A stretch of 64,000 nucleotides of DNA from positions 2,762,509 through 2,826,508 of the forward strand of contig NZ_JABEKT010000001.1 in the NCBI RefSeq assembly GCF_013283195.1. The letters run 5' to 3'. The position numbers were made by a program, and so were the translations under genes. Under the pieces are notes generated by a model. The model was not told the DNA's origin, searched no databases, and saw only the letters and a program-made list of their open reading frames with translations. Source of the DNA: Ensifer adhaerens. GTDB taxonomy: Bacteria; Pseudomonadota; Alphaproteobacteria; Rhizobiales; Rhizobiaceae. Each line of letters starts with the position of its first letter. The stretch's first letter is position 1. Shown piece by piece: positions 7,686 through 16,094 of this stretch.

Positions 7686-8651
7686 ATGACCCGTACCATC
7701 GTCGCTTCCGCCACCCGCGAAATCATCATCGGCTTCGACCAGCCCTTCTGCGTCATCGGCGAGCGCATCAACCCGACCGGCCGCAAGAAGCTGGCCGCGG
7801 AGATGATCGAGGGCAATTTCGACACCGTCATCAAGGACGCGCTGGAACAGGTCGCCGCCGGCGCAACGATGCTCGACGTCAATGCCGGCGTCACCGCGGT
7901 CAACCCGAACGAGACCGAACCGCCGCTGCTGGTCAAGACGCTGGAAATCGTCCAGGGCCTCGTCGACGTGCCGCTGTCGATCGACAGCTCCGTGTCGGCC
8001 GCGATCGAGGCGGCGTTGAAGGTCGCCAAGGGCCGGCCACTGGTCAATTCCGTCACCGGCGAAGAGGAAAAGCTCGAAGCGATCCTGCCGCTCTGCAAGA
8101 AATATGATGTGCCTGTCGTCGCGATCTCCAACGACGAGACCGGCATTTCGATGGATCCGGACGTGCGCTTCGCCGTTGCCAAGAAAATCGTCGAGCGCGC
8201 CATGGATTACGGCATCAAGCCGCACGACATCGTCGTCGATCCGCTGGTGATGCCGATCGGTGCGCTGGGCGACGCTGGCCGGCAGGTGTTTGCGCTTCTG
8301 CGCCGTCTGCGCGAAGAGCTGAAGGTCAACACCACCTGCGGCCTCTCCAACATCTCCTTCGGCCTGCCGCATCGCCACGGCATCAACGCCGGCTTCATCC
8401 CCATGGTCATCGGCGCCGGCATGACATCCGCGATCATGAACCCCTGCCGCCCGCAAGAAATGGAAGCCGTGCGTGCCGCAAACGTCTTGAACGGCACCGA
8501 TGCCAATTGCACCAACTGGATCAGGACCTATCGCGACCACAAGCCGGCAGAAGGCGGCCATGCCGTGGCGGCGGCAGCGGCTCCGGCAGCCTCCGGCGGC
8601 CGTCGCGGCGGGCGCGCCGCGCGCACCGGTGGCGCTGCGGCAAGCGAATAG
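7686..8651 (+). CDS. methyltetrahydrofolate:corrinoid methyltransferase
   Basis: A 321-residue pterin-binding (DHPS-like) TIM-barrel enzyme that moves a methyl group between a corrinoid protein and tetrahydrofolate. Diagnostic stretches are CVIGERINPTGRKKL near residue 20, ATMLDVNAGVTAVNP with the pterin-binding Asp/Asn, and VPLSIDSSVSAAIEAAL. The barrel ends near residue 285; the last 30 residues are an Ala/Gly/Arg tail. It lies 97 bases downstream of MetF in the same direction. Neither the corrinoid protein nor a substrate methyltransferase of the MttB type is in the window, so its methyl donor cannot be named; methylated amines or betaines are plausible given the GbdR-like regulator at 16095. 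Confidence 0.9.
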   Translation: MTRTIVASATREIIIGFDQPFCVIGERINPTGRKKLAAEMIEGNFDTVIKDALEQVAAGATMLDVNAGVTAVNPNETEPPLLVKTLEIVQGLVDVPLSIDSSVSAAIEAALKVAKGRPLVNSVTGEEEKLEAILPLCKKYDVPVVAISNDETGISMDPDVRFAVAKKIVERAMDYGIKPHDIVVDPLVMPIGALGDAGRQVFALLRRLREELKVNTTCGLSNISFGLPHRHGINAGFIPMVIGAGMTSAIMNPCRPQEMEAVRAANVLNGTDANCTNWIRTYRDHKPAEGGHAVAAAAAPAASGGRRGGRAARTGGAAASE

Positions 8652-8692
8652 CCTGCCGTCGGGTCCATCTGAAAGGATAGCGGGATAAGGGT

Positions 8693-9001
8693 ATGGGAAA
8701 TAGTTATGCTTATGCTCTGCGCTATTTTCCCTACATCGTCGGCGTGATCTTCGTCACCAAAACCCTCATCCTCGACGGCGAGGACGAGTTCGACAGGTTT
8801 ACCTCTGAGATCATCACGTTCTTCCTACCTGTCATGTGCGTCTGCGTCGTAGTTCTAACGATCCGGGACCTGGCGTGCGGCATAGGAAAACTCGCCCCCC
8901 AGGGGCGGGTCTACAAGACCTTCTCCTGGGGGGCCTGGGGTTCAATGGCGGCCGCGTTTACATGGGCAATCGTAGCTGCCAAACTGACCACGGCATCATA
9001 G
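8693..9001 (+). CDS. hypothetical membrane protein within the one-carbon cassette
   Basis: A 102-residue protein with three likely transmembrane segments: about residues 10-26 (FPYIVGVIFVTKTLIL), 42-60 (FFLPVMCVCVVVLTI) and 80-98. A GATAGCGGGATAAGGG stretch precedes ATG 8693. I recognise no family. Its 5' end is AT-richer than its neighbours, which might mean a recent insertion into the operon. A transport or membrane-anchoring role is only a guess. Confidence 0.6.
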   Translation: MGNSYAYALRYFPYIVGVIFVTKTLILDGEDEFDRFTSEIITFFLPVMCVCVVVLTIRDLACGIGKLAPQGRVYKTFSWGAWGSMAAAFTWAIVAAKLTTAS

Positions 9002-9048
9002 TCAGGCATCCGACCGCCGCTATCGCGGCACAAGAGTAGGGATCAACG

Positions 9049-9396
9049 ATGACAACGCGCCGACTTCACCTGGACACCTTTACGCTCTGGTTCGAAGCCC
9101 CTTTCGTGATCGCGCTTCGACTGCACGAAATGCAGATGGCGGCCCTGACCGGCAAGAGCCAGGATTCGACCGAAATCACCCGCATGATCTCGGAGAAGGT
9201 CGCCGCCACCGCCGAGAGCGCGATGGCAGTGAACATGGCGCTGTGGCGCGCCGCCTTCGACAATACGATGCGGCTGATGACCGGCGGCAATGCATCCTTT
9301 GGCCTGGGTGGAACGGCGATTGCCTCTGCCGCGCTCAAGCCCTATGGGAAGCGGGTGCGCGGCAATGCAAGGCGGCTGTCGCGCAAGTCGTCGTGA
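9049..9396 (+). CDS. small hypothetical protein within the one-carbon cassette
   Basis: A 115-residue helical protein. Residues 10-85 form amphipathic helices with many Met and Ala (LRLHEMQMAALTG, then AATAESAMAVNMALWRAAF), a pattern like phasin-type or other small coiled proteins. The C-terminus is basic (RGNARRLSRKSS). No signal peptide or membrane segment. It lies 47 bases after the gene at 8693 and before the corrinoid activator, so it is probably in the operon. The resemblance to phasins is compositional only. Confidence 0.65.
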   Translation: MTTRRLHLDTFTLWFEAPFVIALRLHEMQMAALTGKSQDSTEITRMISEKVAATAESAMAVNMALWRAAFDNTMRLMTGGNASFGLGGTAIASAALKPYGKRVRGNARRLSRKSS

Positions 9397-9557
9397 ACGG
9401 ATACCGCCGCGGCTGCGCGCCCCTGACGAAATGATGCTCGCAGATCTTTCCATGTCGGGATCTGACAACTATCAGGCTGCATTCCGGTGCAGTCTGAAGC
9501 CGTTTACCCGTGCTTCGCCTCACCAGTCGAAGCGGGCTTCAGGAAAGACAGAATAGA

Positions 9558-11630
9558 ATGCGCATCGAAGGCAATTCCGAGATCGAGACCAACATGACCG
9601 AAGCCGCGCATAAGGATCCCCTCGTTCTCTTCATGCCCTCGGGCAAGCGTGGCCGCTTCCCGGTCGGCACGCCGGTGCTCGATGCCGCCCGCTCGCTCGG
9701 GGTCTATGTCGAAAGCGTGTGCGGTGGCCGCGCCACCTGCGGGCGCTGTCAGATCGAGGTGCAGGAAGGCAGTTTCGCCAAGCACAAGATCGTCTCTTCC
9801 AACGACCATATTTCGCCTCTCGGCCCGAAGGAGCAGCGCTACGCCTCGGTGCGCGAACTGCCTGACGGGCGCCGCCTCTCCTGCTCCGCCCAGATCCTCG
9901 GCGATCTCGTCATCGACGTGCCGCAGGATACCGTCATCAACGCGCAGGTGGTGCGCAAGGCGGCGAGCGACCGCGTGATCGAGCGCAACGCCGCCGTCCA
10001 GCTCTGCTATGTCGAGGTCGACGAACCCGACATGCACAAGCCGCTCGGCGATCTCGACCGCCTCAAGGTGATGCTGGAGAAGGACTGGGGCTGGAAGGAC
10101 CTGCTGATCGCCCCGCACCTGATCCCGCAGGTGCAGGGCATCCTGCGCAAGGGCAACTGGGCGGTCACCGCCGCCATCCACCGCGACATGGATTCCTCGC
10201 GGCCCTTCATCGTCGGCCTGTGGCCGGGACTGAAGAACGAGGCCTATGGCATCGCCTGCGATATCGGCTCGACGACCATCGCCATGCATCTCGTTTCGCT
10301 GCTGTCGGGCCGTATCGTCGGCTCGTCGGGGACCTCGAACCCGCAGATCCGCTTCGGCGAGGATCTGATGAGCCGCGTTTCCTACGTGATGATGAACCCG
10401 GATGGCCGCGAGGCCATGACCAAGGCGGTGCGCGAGGCGGTCAACAGCCTGATCGGCAAGGTCTGCGCCGAGGGCGAGGTCGACCGCCACGACATTCTCG
10501 ACATGGTGTTCGTCGGCAACCCGATCATGCACCACCTGTTCCTCGGCATCGACCCGACCGAACTCGGCCAGGCGCCGTTTGCGCTCGCCGTCTCTGGCGC
10601 GCTGCAATATTGGGCCCACGAGATCGACATCGACGTCAATCGCGGCGCGCGCCTCTACATGCTGCCCTGCATTGCCGGCCATGTGGGTGCCGATGCTGCC
10701 GGCGCCACACTGTCGGAAGGCCCGTACCGTCAGGACAAGATGATGCTGCTCGTCGATGTCGGCACCAATGCCGAGATCGTGCTCGGCAACAAGGACCGCG
10801 TCGTTGCCGCCTCCTCTCCAACAGGCCCCGCCTTCGAGGGCGCCGAAATCTCCTCCGGCCAGCGTGCGGCACCCGGCGCGATCGAGCGCGTGCGCATCGA
10901 TCCCGAGACGCTTGAGCCGCGCTTCCGCGTTATCGGCGTCGAGAAATGGTCTGACGAGGACGGTTTTGCCGAGGCGGCGGCTGCAGTCGGCGTCACCGGC
11001 ATCTGCGGATCGGCGATCATCGAGATCGTCGCCGAGATGTATCTCTCCGGCATCATCTCGCAGGACGGCGTCGTTGATGGCGCCATGGCAGCGAAAAGCC
11101 CGCGCATCATCCCGAACGGCCGCACCTTCTCCTACCTTCTGCATGAAGGCCAACAGCGCATCACCGTGACGCAGAACGACATCCGCGCCATCCAGCTCGC
11201 CAAGGCTGCCCTTTATGCCGGGATCAAGCTGCTCATGGAAAAGCTCGAGATCGATCATGTCGACACCATCCGCTTTGCCGGCGCCTTCGGCTCCTTCATC
11301 GATCCGAAATACGCCATGGTGCTGGGCCTGATCCCGGACTGCGACCTCGAGGAAGTGAAGGCCGTCGGCAACGCCGCCGGCACCGGCGCGCTGATGGCGC
11401 TCCTGAACCGCGGCCACCGCCGCGAGATCGAGCAAACCGTCAGCAAAATCGAGAAGATAGAGACGGCTCTTGAATCAAAGTTTCAGGAGCATTTCATCAA
11501 CGCGATGGCGATGCCGAACAAGGTCGACGCCTTCCCGAAACTGTCTCAGGTCGTCACCTGGCCGGAGCCGAAGGTGGCGGCGGACGATGGCGAAGGTGGT
11601 GGCCGCAGACGGAGACGCAGCCGGGAGTAG
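9558..11630 (+). CDS. RamA/RACo-type reductive activator of corrinoid proteins (2Fe-2S plus ASKHA ATPase)
   Basis: A 690-residue protein that reduces inactive Co(II) corrinoid proteins to Co(I) at the cost of ATP. The N-terminal plant-type 2Fe-2S ferredoxin domain (about residues 20-115) has the cluster ligands in VCGGRATCGRCQIEV and the fourth Cys in LSCSAQIL. A linker domain follows. The C-terminal DUF4445/ASKHA part (about 230-620) shows the phosphate-binding loops ACDIGSTTIAMHLV and LLVDVGTNAEIVLG. The tail is Gly/Arg-rich. ATG 9558 follows AGGAAAG; MTEAAHKD at 9594 is an alternative start. Its presence shows that the cassette serves a corrinoid-dependent methyl transfer rather than ordinary methionine synthesis. 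Confidence 0.9.
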   Translation: MRIEGNSEIETNMTEAAHKDPLVLFMPSGKRGRFPVGTPVLDAARSLGVYVESVCGGRATCGRCQIEVQEGSFAKHKIVSSNDHISPLGPKEQRYASVRELPDGRRLSCSAQILGDLVIDVPQDTVINAQVVRKAASDRVIERNAAVQLCYVEVDEPDMHKPLGDLDRLKVMLEKDWGWKDLLIAPHLIPQVQGILRKGNWAVTAAIHRDMDSSRPFIVGLWPGLKNEAYGIACDIGSTTIAMHLVSLLSGRIVGSSGTSNPQIRFGEDLMSRVSYVMMNPDGREAMTKAVREAVNSLIGKVCAEGEVDRHDILDMVFVGNPIMHHLFLGIDPTELGQAPFALAVSGALQYWAHEIDIDVNRGARLYMLPCIAGHVGADAAGATLSEGPYRQDKMMLLVDVGTNAEIVLGNKDRVVAASSPTGPAFEGAEISSGQRAAPGAIERVRIDPETLEPRFRVIGVEKWSDEDGFAEAAAAVGVTGICGSAIIEIVAEMYLSGIISQDGVVDGAMAAKSPRIIPNGRTFSYLLHEGQQRITVTQNDIRAIQLAKAALYAGIKLLMEKLEIDHVDTIRFAGAFGSFIDPKYAMVLGLIPDCDLEEVKAVGNAAGTGALMALLNRGHRREIEQTVSKIEKIETALESKFQEHFINAMAMPNKVDAFPKLSQVVTWPEPKVAADDGEGGGRRRRRSRE

Positions 11631-11681
11631 GACGCCCCGCGCCGCAGCTCCGTAACGACACTGCCAGAAACCGACGCCTTC

Positions 11682-11711
11682 CGACCTCTCCCCGCCTGCG
11701 AGGAGAGGTCG
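11682..11711. repeat. palindromic hairpin, REP-like and possible terminator
   Basis: CGACCTCTCC at 11682-11691 pairs with GGAGAGGTCG at 11702-11711. It lies 52 bases after the activator stop, between convergent genes. No U-run follows, so it may be a dispersed REP-like palindrome as well as, or instead of, a terminator. Confidence 0.55.
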
Positions 11712-11759
11712 CGGCAGCGGGATACCGGCTGCTTCCACAAAGGCCATGACCACGGCGCC

Positions 11760-12227
11760 TCACGCAGCCTGCGCCGCAAACGCTCCCAGCAACCCTGCCC
11801 AGCCACCTTCGGAATCGAGCGACGTGCGCGCCTCGTTCGCCTTGGCGCCATAGTTCTCCAGGTCGCGATGTTCGAGCCGCACCACCGTGCCGCCGTCGGT
11901 CGCGGGTTCGAAGGTCACTTCCACCTCGGTCTGGAAATCCGGATCGAAGACCCATTCGGCGTTGAGTTGCCAGGCGAAGACAATGCGCTTCGGCGGCTCG
12001 CAGGCCAGCACCCGCCCCCATTCCTTCTCTTCGCCGGAATTGCCGATCTCGTACCAGCGACCTCCCGAAAACGGCTCGACCACGACGGTCGTCTGTCCGC
12101 TTGCCGTCAGGCTGTGGCTCTTCAGCCACCACTCGCCCATATGTGAAACGAAGATCTCGAAGGCGCGCTGCGGCAGCACGCCGACGGTCACGGATTTGCG
12201 CACCGGCGCAGGTTCGATGCGGTGCAT
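11760..12227 (-). CDS. SRPBCC (AHSA1-like) family protein
   Basis: A 155-residue START/Bet v1-type helix-grip protein. Family marks are the N-terminal VRKSVTVGVLPQRAFEIF, GGRWYEIGNSGEEKEWGRVLACEPPKRIVFAWQ (in pieces) and the C-terminal GGWAGLLGAFA. ATG 12227 follows GGGAGGC on the minus strand and is preferred to the GTG at 12251. It sits 51 bases downstream of an ArsR-family gene, a common pairing in alphaproteobacteria where the regulator controls the SRPBCC partner. A small hydrophobic ligand is likely but unknown. Confidence 0.88.
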   Translation of the reverse strand: MHRIEPAPVRKSVTVGVLPQRAFEIFVSHMGEWWLKSHSLTASGQTTVVVEPFSGGRWYEIGNSGEEKEWGRVLACEPPKRIVFAWQLNAEWVFDPDFQTEVEVTFEPATDGGTVVRLEHRDLENYGAKANEARTSLDSEGGWAGLLGAFAAQAA

Positions 12228-12278
12228 GTCACGGCCTCCCGTTTGTCTCACCGGCTGCGTCTCGCGCCATGCCGACGC

Positions 12279-12590
12279 TCAGATGGCTCCATCGAGGTCG
12301 GCCAGCGCCTTGAACGCCGCGAGCTGATCGCCCCAGAAACGATCGAGCCATTGGCGCAGCGGACCCAAGCCGTCCCGGTCGATCGAATAGATGCGGCGCG
12401 CGCCTGACGGTGTGTCGCGAACGAGGCCTGCCTGCTTCAGCACCTTCAGGTGCTGAGATATCGCCGGCTGGGACACTGGCAAGGACCGGGCGATCTCTGC
12501 AACCGAGCAGCCGCCGGTCGCGAGTTTTTCGATGATCGCCCGCCGGGTGGGATCGGCGAGCGCGACAAGCACCCTGCCTTCATAAGCCAT
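12279..12590 (-). CDS. ArsR-family winged-helix transcriptional regulator
   Basis: A 103-residue DNA-binding protein. The helix-turn-helix is clear: ALADPTRRAIIEKLA, then CSVAEIARSLPVSQPAISQHLKVL, followed by the wing GLVRDTPSGARRIYSID. It lacks the ELCVCD metal-binding motif, so it is not a metal sensor of the classic type. First gene of a two-gene operon with the SRPBCC protein; it probably autoregulates from the AT-rich stretch upstream of 12590. Confidence 0.9.
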   Translation of the reverse strand: MAYEGRVLVALADPTRRAIIEKLATGGCSVAEIARSLPVSQPAISQHLKVLKQAGLVRDTPSGARRIYSIDRDGLGPLRQWLDRFWGDQLAAFKALADLDGAI

Positions 12591-12742
12591 GGCTTATTAT
12601 AAGCTTCTACTTATGGAAAACAACCAAGGGACTGCTATCGGCACCGCGGAAGTTTCGGCGAACTGCGCCATCCGACAAATGACATGATTTCAATAATATA
12701 GAACTTAGAAATGACTCAAGATATCAACAATCACATGCCAGC

Positions 12743-13396
12743 CTAGCCACCCAGCGCGATCGTCACGGCGACAAGCACGCCGCCGATCGCCGTCATCGCA
12801 AACGCCATTGGCCAGGGGCTGCGGCCCATGTACTGCCCCAGCCGGGCACCGATGACAAAGAGCATGACGAGCGCGATGGCGTTCGACACCCGCATGGCCA
12901 CGTCGATCTGATCGATGAACAGGAAGGGAATGCTCGGCGGCAGCGTCGAGATGGCGACAAGCGCAAAGATGGCGAAGGCTGCCTTGAGGTCACCACCCGT
13001 GACGACCCTCTGGCGGGCTGCGGCCGGCAAGGCACGGACCCGAAGCAACAGCGCATCCATCTCGGCTTGCGACGCGACCGAGCGAACGTCATCGGGCAGG
13101 TTGTCGTAAAACACGTCGCGTGCCCGCGGCAAAGGTTCGCGCTGCAGTGTCTCGATGAAGCCCTGACGCTTCACCCGCTCCACCGCCGTCGTCAGCACAT
13201 GCATGACGCCATCGACGATGCCCCAGGCGAGATTGCAGCCGAAGGCGGCGATCAGCACGGCATTGACCTTCTCGCCGCCGCCCACAGCCGCACTCATGGT
13301 GCCGGTGAAGGACAGCACCATCAGCAGCCCGAAGATGATCTCCGAGAGCCGATCGATCGGATCGAGAATAGGTCGCGGCTGGTCATCGCGGGCCAT
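12743..13396 (-). CDS. VIT/CCC1-like integral membrane protein
   Basis: A 217-residue membrane protein with about five hydrophobic helices: DRLSEIIFGLLMVLSF, then VLIAAFGCNLAWGIVDG, and three C-terminal segments after residue 140. The N-terminal DPIDRLSEIIFGL and NLAWGIVDGVMH stretches resemble the VIT1/CCC1 iron-manganese transporter family. The middle charged part (about 75-140) is cytoplasmic. ATG 13396 follows AAGGGGGA; the ORF could start at TTG 13423. Substrate is not shown by the sequence. Confidence 0.7.
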   Translation of the reverse strand: MARDDQPRPILDPIDRLSEIIFGLLMVLSFTGTMSAAVGGGEKVNAVLIAAFGCNLAWGIVDGVMHVLTTAVERVKRQGFIETLQREPLPRARDVFYDNLPDDVRSVASQAEMDALLLRVRALPAAARQRVVTGGDLKAAFAIFALVAISTLPPSIPFLFIDQIDVAMRVSNAIALVMLFVIGARLGQYMGRSPWPMAFAMTAIGGVLVAVTIALGG

Positions 13397-13456
13397 CAAA
13401 CATCCCCCTTGCGCGTCGATCAACGCATGACGACGTGACGGAAGCCCCCCTCTGGC

Positions 13457-14398
13457 TCAGGCCACGGCTGACGCAAGCCGCACCTCGCCCGCCTGCATCC
13501 TCAGTTCGGCGAAAGCGTCGCGAACGTGATCGGCCACCGCGAGCACCGGCGCCGAGGCGCTATCGATCACCTGCAAACCGATATCGTAGTGGCCGAGGTC
13601 CGGCAGACCGTCGCGCTCGCCAAGCTGCACCATCTCGCCGTGGACGAGATAACGCGGCAGCGGCGCGATCGCGAGGCCGGCGAGCACGGCGGCACGCTGG
13701 CCGGTCGTGTAGGCACTCAGGAACGCAATGCGAAACTTGCGGCCGGCACGCGACAGCTTTTCCACCGCATCGGCGCGCCACACACAGCCATCTTCCCACA
13801 TCGACACTGGCAGCGGGTCCTTCAGGTGGGCATTTCCACACTTGACGCCGGCCCAGACCAGCTTCTCCTGCATCAGGATCTCGGCATTCTTCGGCGCGAC
13901 ATCGGTCAGGCTGTTGAAGATGGCAATGTCGAGGCGATGCTCGTCGACACGCTTGCGCATGGCGGTGCTCATGCCGATCGAGACGTCGACGGTTACGTTC
14001 GGATAGGATTCGGCAAAGCGCTTCAGCACCTCGGGCAGGATGCGCTCGCCGACATCCTCAGGCGCCCCGACGCGCACAACGCCGTTCATATCCGGCAACA
14101 GGAAGCGCGACACCGTTTCATTATTGAGTGCCAGCAGGCGGCGGGCGAAGCCCAGGAGCATCTCACCTTTCGGCGTCAAAGACACCGAGCGCGCGTCGCG
14201 CAGGAAGAGCGTACAGCCAAGCAGCTCCTCGAGCTTCTTGATCTGCATCGAGACCGCCGACGGCGTGCGGTAGACCGTTTCGGCCGCAGTGGTGAAGTTG
14301 CCCGTTTCGGCGATGGCGACAAAAGTCTTCAGCACATCCATTTCAAGGAGCGGAAGCGCGTGGCGCATCATCATGTTCATGGCGGCATCCTCATTCAA
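13457..14398 (-). CDS. LysR-family regulator resembling LsrB/VtlR
   Basis: A 313-residue LysR-type transcription regulator. The N-terminal helix-turn-helix reads MDVLKTFVAIAETGNFTTAA then TPSAVSMQIKKLEELLG; the remaining 220 residues form the periplasmic-binding-like effector domain (GVVRVGAPEDVGERILPEVL). From memory the sequence resembles LsrB/VtlR of rhizobia, Agrobacterium and Brucella, which control small DUF1127 proteins and AbcR small RNAs. Here two DUF1127-type genes lie divergently just upstream, which fits that regulon. The paralogy is an inference and not a verified alignment. Confidence 0.85.
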   Translation of the reverse strand: MNEDAAMNMMMRHALPLLEMDVLKTFVAIAETGNFTTAAETVYRTPSAVSMQIKKLEELLGCTLFLRDARSVSLTPKGEMLLGFARRLLALNNETVSRFLLPDMNGVVRVGAPEDVGERILPEVLKRFAESYPNVTVDVSIGMSTAMRKRVDEHRLDIAIFNSLTDVAPKNAEILMQEKLVWAGVKCGNAHLKDPLPVSMWEDGCVWRADAVEKLSRAGRKFRIAFLSAYTTGQRAAVLAGLAIAPLPRYLVHGEMVQLGERDGLPDLGHYDIGLQVIDSASAPVLAVADHVRDAFAELRMQAGEVRLASAVA

Positions 14399-14414
14399 TA
14401 AAACTGAAAGAAAG

Positions 14415-14440
14415 GTTCACATCATTTCGTTTGATTGAAC
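14415..14440. promoter_or_regulatory. inverted repeat in the LysR/DUF1127 divergent promoter
   Basis: GTTCA at 14415-14419 and TGAAC at 14436-14440 form spaced half-sites in the 90-base gap between the LysR start and the divergent small gene. The position suits a LysR operator, but the arms are short and could be chance. Confidence 0.3.
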
Positions 14441-14487
14441 ATCAGCAAAGACCGATAGTCAAGTTGCAAGGACGCCAGGAGAAGCCC

Positions 14488-14763
14488 ATGTCCGCAGCAC
14501 TTATTATCGCCGCCTCGAAGAGTTCCCGCAGTAACAGCGCCACGTCGCAGGCAGTGGTACAAAAACAGTACAGCAGGAGCAAAGACATGGTCCTCAACGC
14601 CCTTACCCAGGTCATAGCCGTCCTAGACGGTGTTGTCAGGCATCGACAGCAAAGGCAGATCGCTCGATATCGGGTGGAAGCCCAGCGCGAACTGGCCAAA
14701 CTGCCGAGGCGAGTTCGCGACGACGTGATGTTTACGGACTCGCTCATAGATCACCAAGTTTGA
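14488..14763 (+). CDS. small basic protein, probably DUF1127-related
   Basis: A 91-residue basic protein. The C-terminal half (VVRHRQQRQIARYRVEAQRE then LAKLPRRVRDDV) resembles the Arg-rich DUF1127 core, which ends in a short helix pair. ATG 14488 follows CCAGGAG; a second start at 14587 with GCAGGAG would give a 58-residue DUF1127-length protein and cannot be excluded. GTTTGATG and CATCAAAC form a hairpin at the stop codon (14757-14777). It is divergent from the LysR gene, as expected of a target. Confidence 0.6.
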   Translation: MSAALIIAASKSSRSNSATSQAVVQKQYSRSKDMVLNALTQVIAVLDGVVRHRQQRQIARYRVEAQRELAKLPRRVRDDVMFTDSLIDHQV

Positions 14764-14862
14764 TGAAAAGCATCAAACATATTCGCTGGAATGATAAGTC
14801 AGGTTGCGGCACAAGTACCGTCATGGTCGCGACCTGCTGAGACACTCAGAAGGAGCCATGAA

Positions 14863-15066
14863 ATGTCCAATTCTCAGTTTTCATCGGCCTCGGAACGGGC
14901 ATCCTCCCACTCGTCCCTTCCGGGTCTCTTCAATCTGCAGGTTCGTGCCTGGGCAGCGTGGAAGCGTCATCGCCAGGAACGCGCACTGGAAAACCTGTCC
15001 TATGACACGCTGAAGGACATCGGCTTCCCGTCGATGGACGATGCGGTGCATAAGTCCGAGCAATGA
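14863..15066 (+). CDS. DUF1127 domain small protein
   Basis: A 67-residue protein. The C-terminal half is a typical DUF1127 module: AWAAWKRHRQERALENL followed by SYDTLKDIGFPSMDDA. The first 27 residues are Ser-rich and flexible. ATG 14863 lies 8 bases after AAGGAG. DUF1127 proteins are short Arg-rich proteins linked in other alphaproteobacteria to RNA metabolism and phosphate or carbon physiology. It follows the small gene at 14488 by 99 bases and a terminator-like hairpin lies downstream at 15111. Confidence 0.88.
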   Translation: MSNSQFSSASERASSHSSLPGLFNLQVRAWAAWKRHRQERALENLSYDTLKDIGFPSMDDAVHKSEQ

Positions 15067-15110
15067 CGTGACGGCTTGCCCTCTGGGCGGTCAAAGCAGT
15101 CGAATACAAT

Positions 15111-15144
15111 GAAGGGTGTCGCTCTGATGGCGGCGCCCTTTTTC
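15111..15144 (+). terminator. probable intrinsic terminator after the DUF1127 gene
   Basis: GAAGGGTGTCGC and GGCGGCGCCCTTTTTC form an imperfect stem with a run of five T at its 3' side, 45 bases past the DUF1127 stop. Confidence 0.5.
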
Positions 15145-15342
15145 GTTGCACGGATGGCTCCCCAGCGTGCAGGGCCGGAATCTGCGGCGCCGATTTGTAG
15201 TCCCGGGCAACGGGGCACTGCGCCGTGCCGGCAAAGCCAGGCCAGCGTCGCCATTCGGCGAGACATGCACCCTACAAAGCCCGGGCTGAATACGCGGAAG
15301 ATGAGATTTCGGAAAGCGCACCTGATGATGTAGGTTCGATGC

Positions 15343-15684
15343 ATGGTCGATGCTTGTCAATTCAATGTCCGCGATCAGGTCGGACGCCTTCTTTGTCCCG
15401 CATGCGGCTATCCGGATTACGCCCGCGTTGCGGCCTACGACGAGTGCGGTGGATTGGTAGGAATCACGATTTGCCCATGCTGCCTGTGGGAGCCAGGCTT
15501 CGACGACGTCCCTGGAGCCTCCCCAAAGGCTGCCAAGGATGGCATCGGCGCTTCGTTGCGAGCCTATCGCGCTGCGTGGGGCCCGGCTTTGCGTTGGCGA
15601 GGACGATTTGCAGACAAGCCATCAGCCTGGGACGGCGAGCAGCAACTGGCCCGTCTTTTCGAGCTTGCGCCGGGCATCCGCTAG
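15343..15684 (+). CDS. cysteine-rich CPCC family protein
   Basis: A 113-residue protein with two zinc-ribbon-like CxxC pairs: LLCPACGYPDY near residue 17 and TICPCCLWEPGFDD near residue 43. The second gives the family its name (Cys_rich_CPCC, PF14206). A tryptophan-rich helical C-terminus follows. No ribosome binding site is obvious before ATG 15343. Stands alone; function unknown, zinc binding inferred from the cysteine spacing. Confidence 0.75.
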   Translation: MVDACQFNVRDQVGRLLCPACGYPDYARVAAYDECGGLVGITICPCCLWEPGFDDVPGASPKAAKDGIGASLRAYRAAWGPALRWRGRFADKPSAWDGEQQLARLFELAPGIR

Positions 15685-16094
15685 CGGACCTTGAATGCAG
15701 CAGGCAACGCCCGCTCGGCTTGAGGCGTCGCCCCTCCGTCAGAGTACTTGATACGTTTCCCGCGCCTCCTGTCGGCAGACAGGTCGACTTGTCTCATACC
15801 GACACCCGCCCCATCCGCCGTAAAAGTCGCAATCGGCAAACACAACCGTGACGAGAGCTTTATGATTATTGCGTATCTCTGGCAGTTCTTGTCAGATAGC
15901 GTCAATCGTGCTGCGAAATCTGTCGCTTTCCTTACAAAAGCCTGAAAGCCCTGCGCGGCCGCCTTTTCCCGCCCCATGTCGCAATGCGAAATGTCTTTGC
16001 GGTCGCTGCTTTCCATGTCAATGTCGCAAACAGACAAGCCGAAGAGTATCTTCCAAGCGACGAATATACGGCATCGCCAAGCATGGGAAGCCTC

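Noticed and set aside
9504..11435. A 643-codon minus-strand frame opposite the corrinoid activator.
   Set aside because: His/Asp/Ala-rich antisense translation; the plus strand has Fe-S and ATPase motifs.
15748..15945. A short plus-strand frame whose end (MIIAYLWQFLSDSVNRAAKS) could be a tiny peptide.
   Set aside because: No clear ribosome binding site; the composition of the first half is not protein-like.
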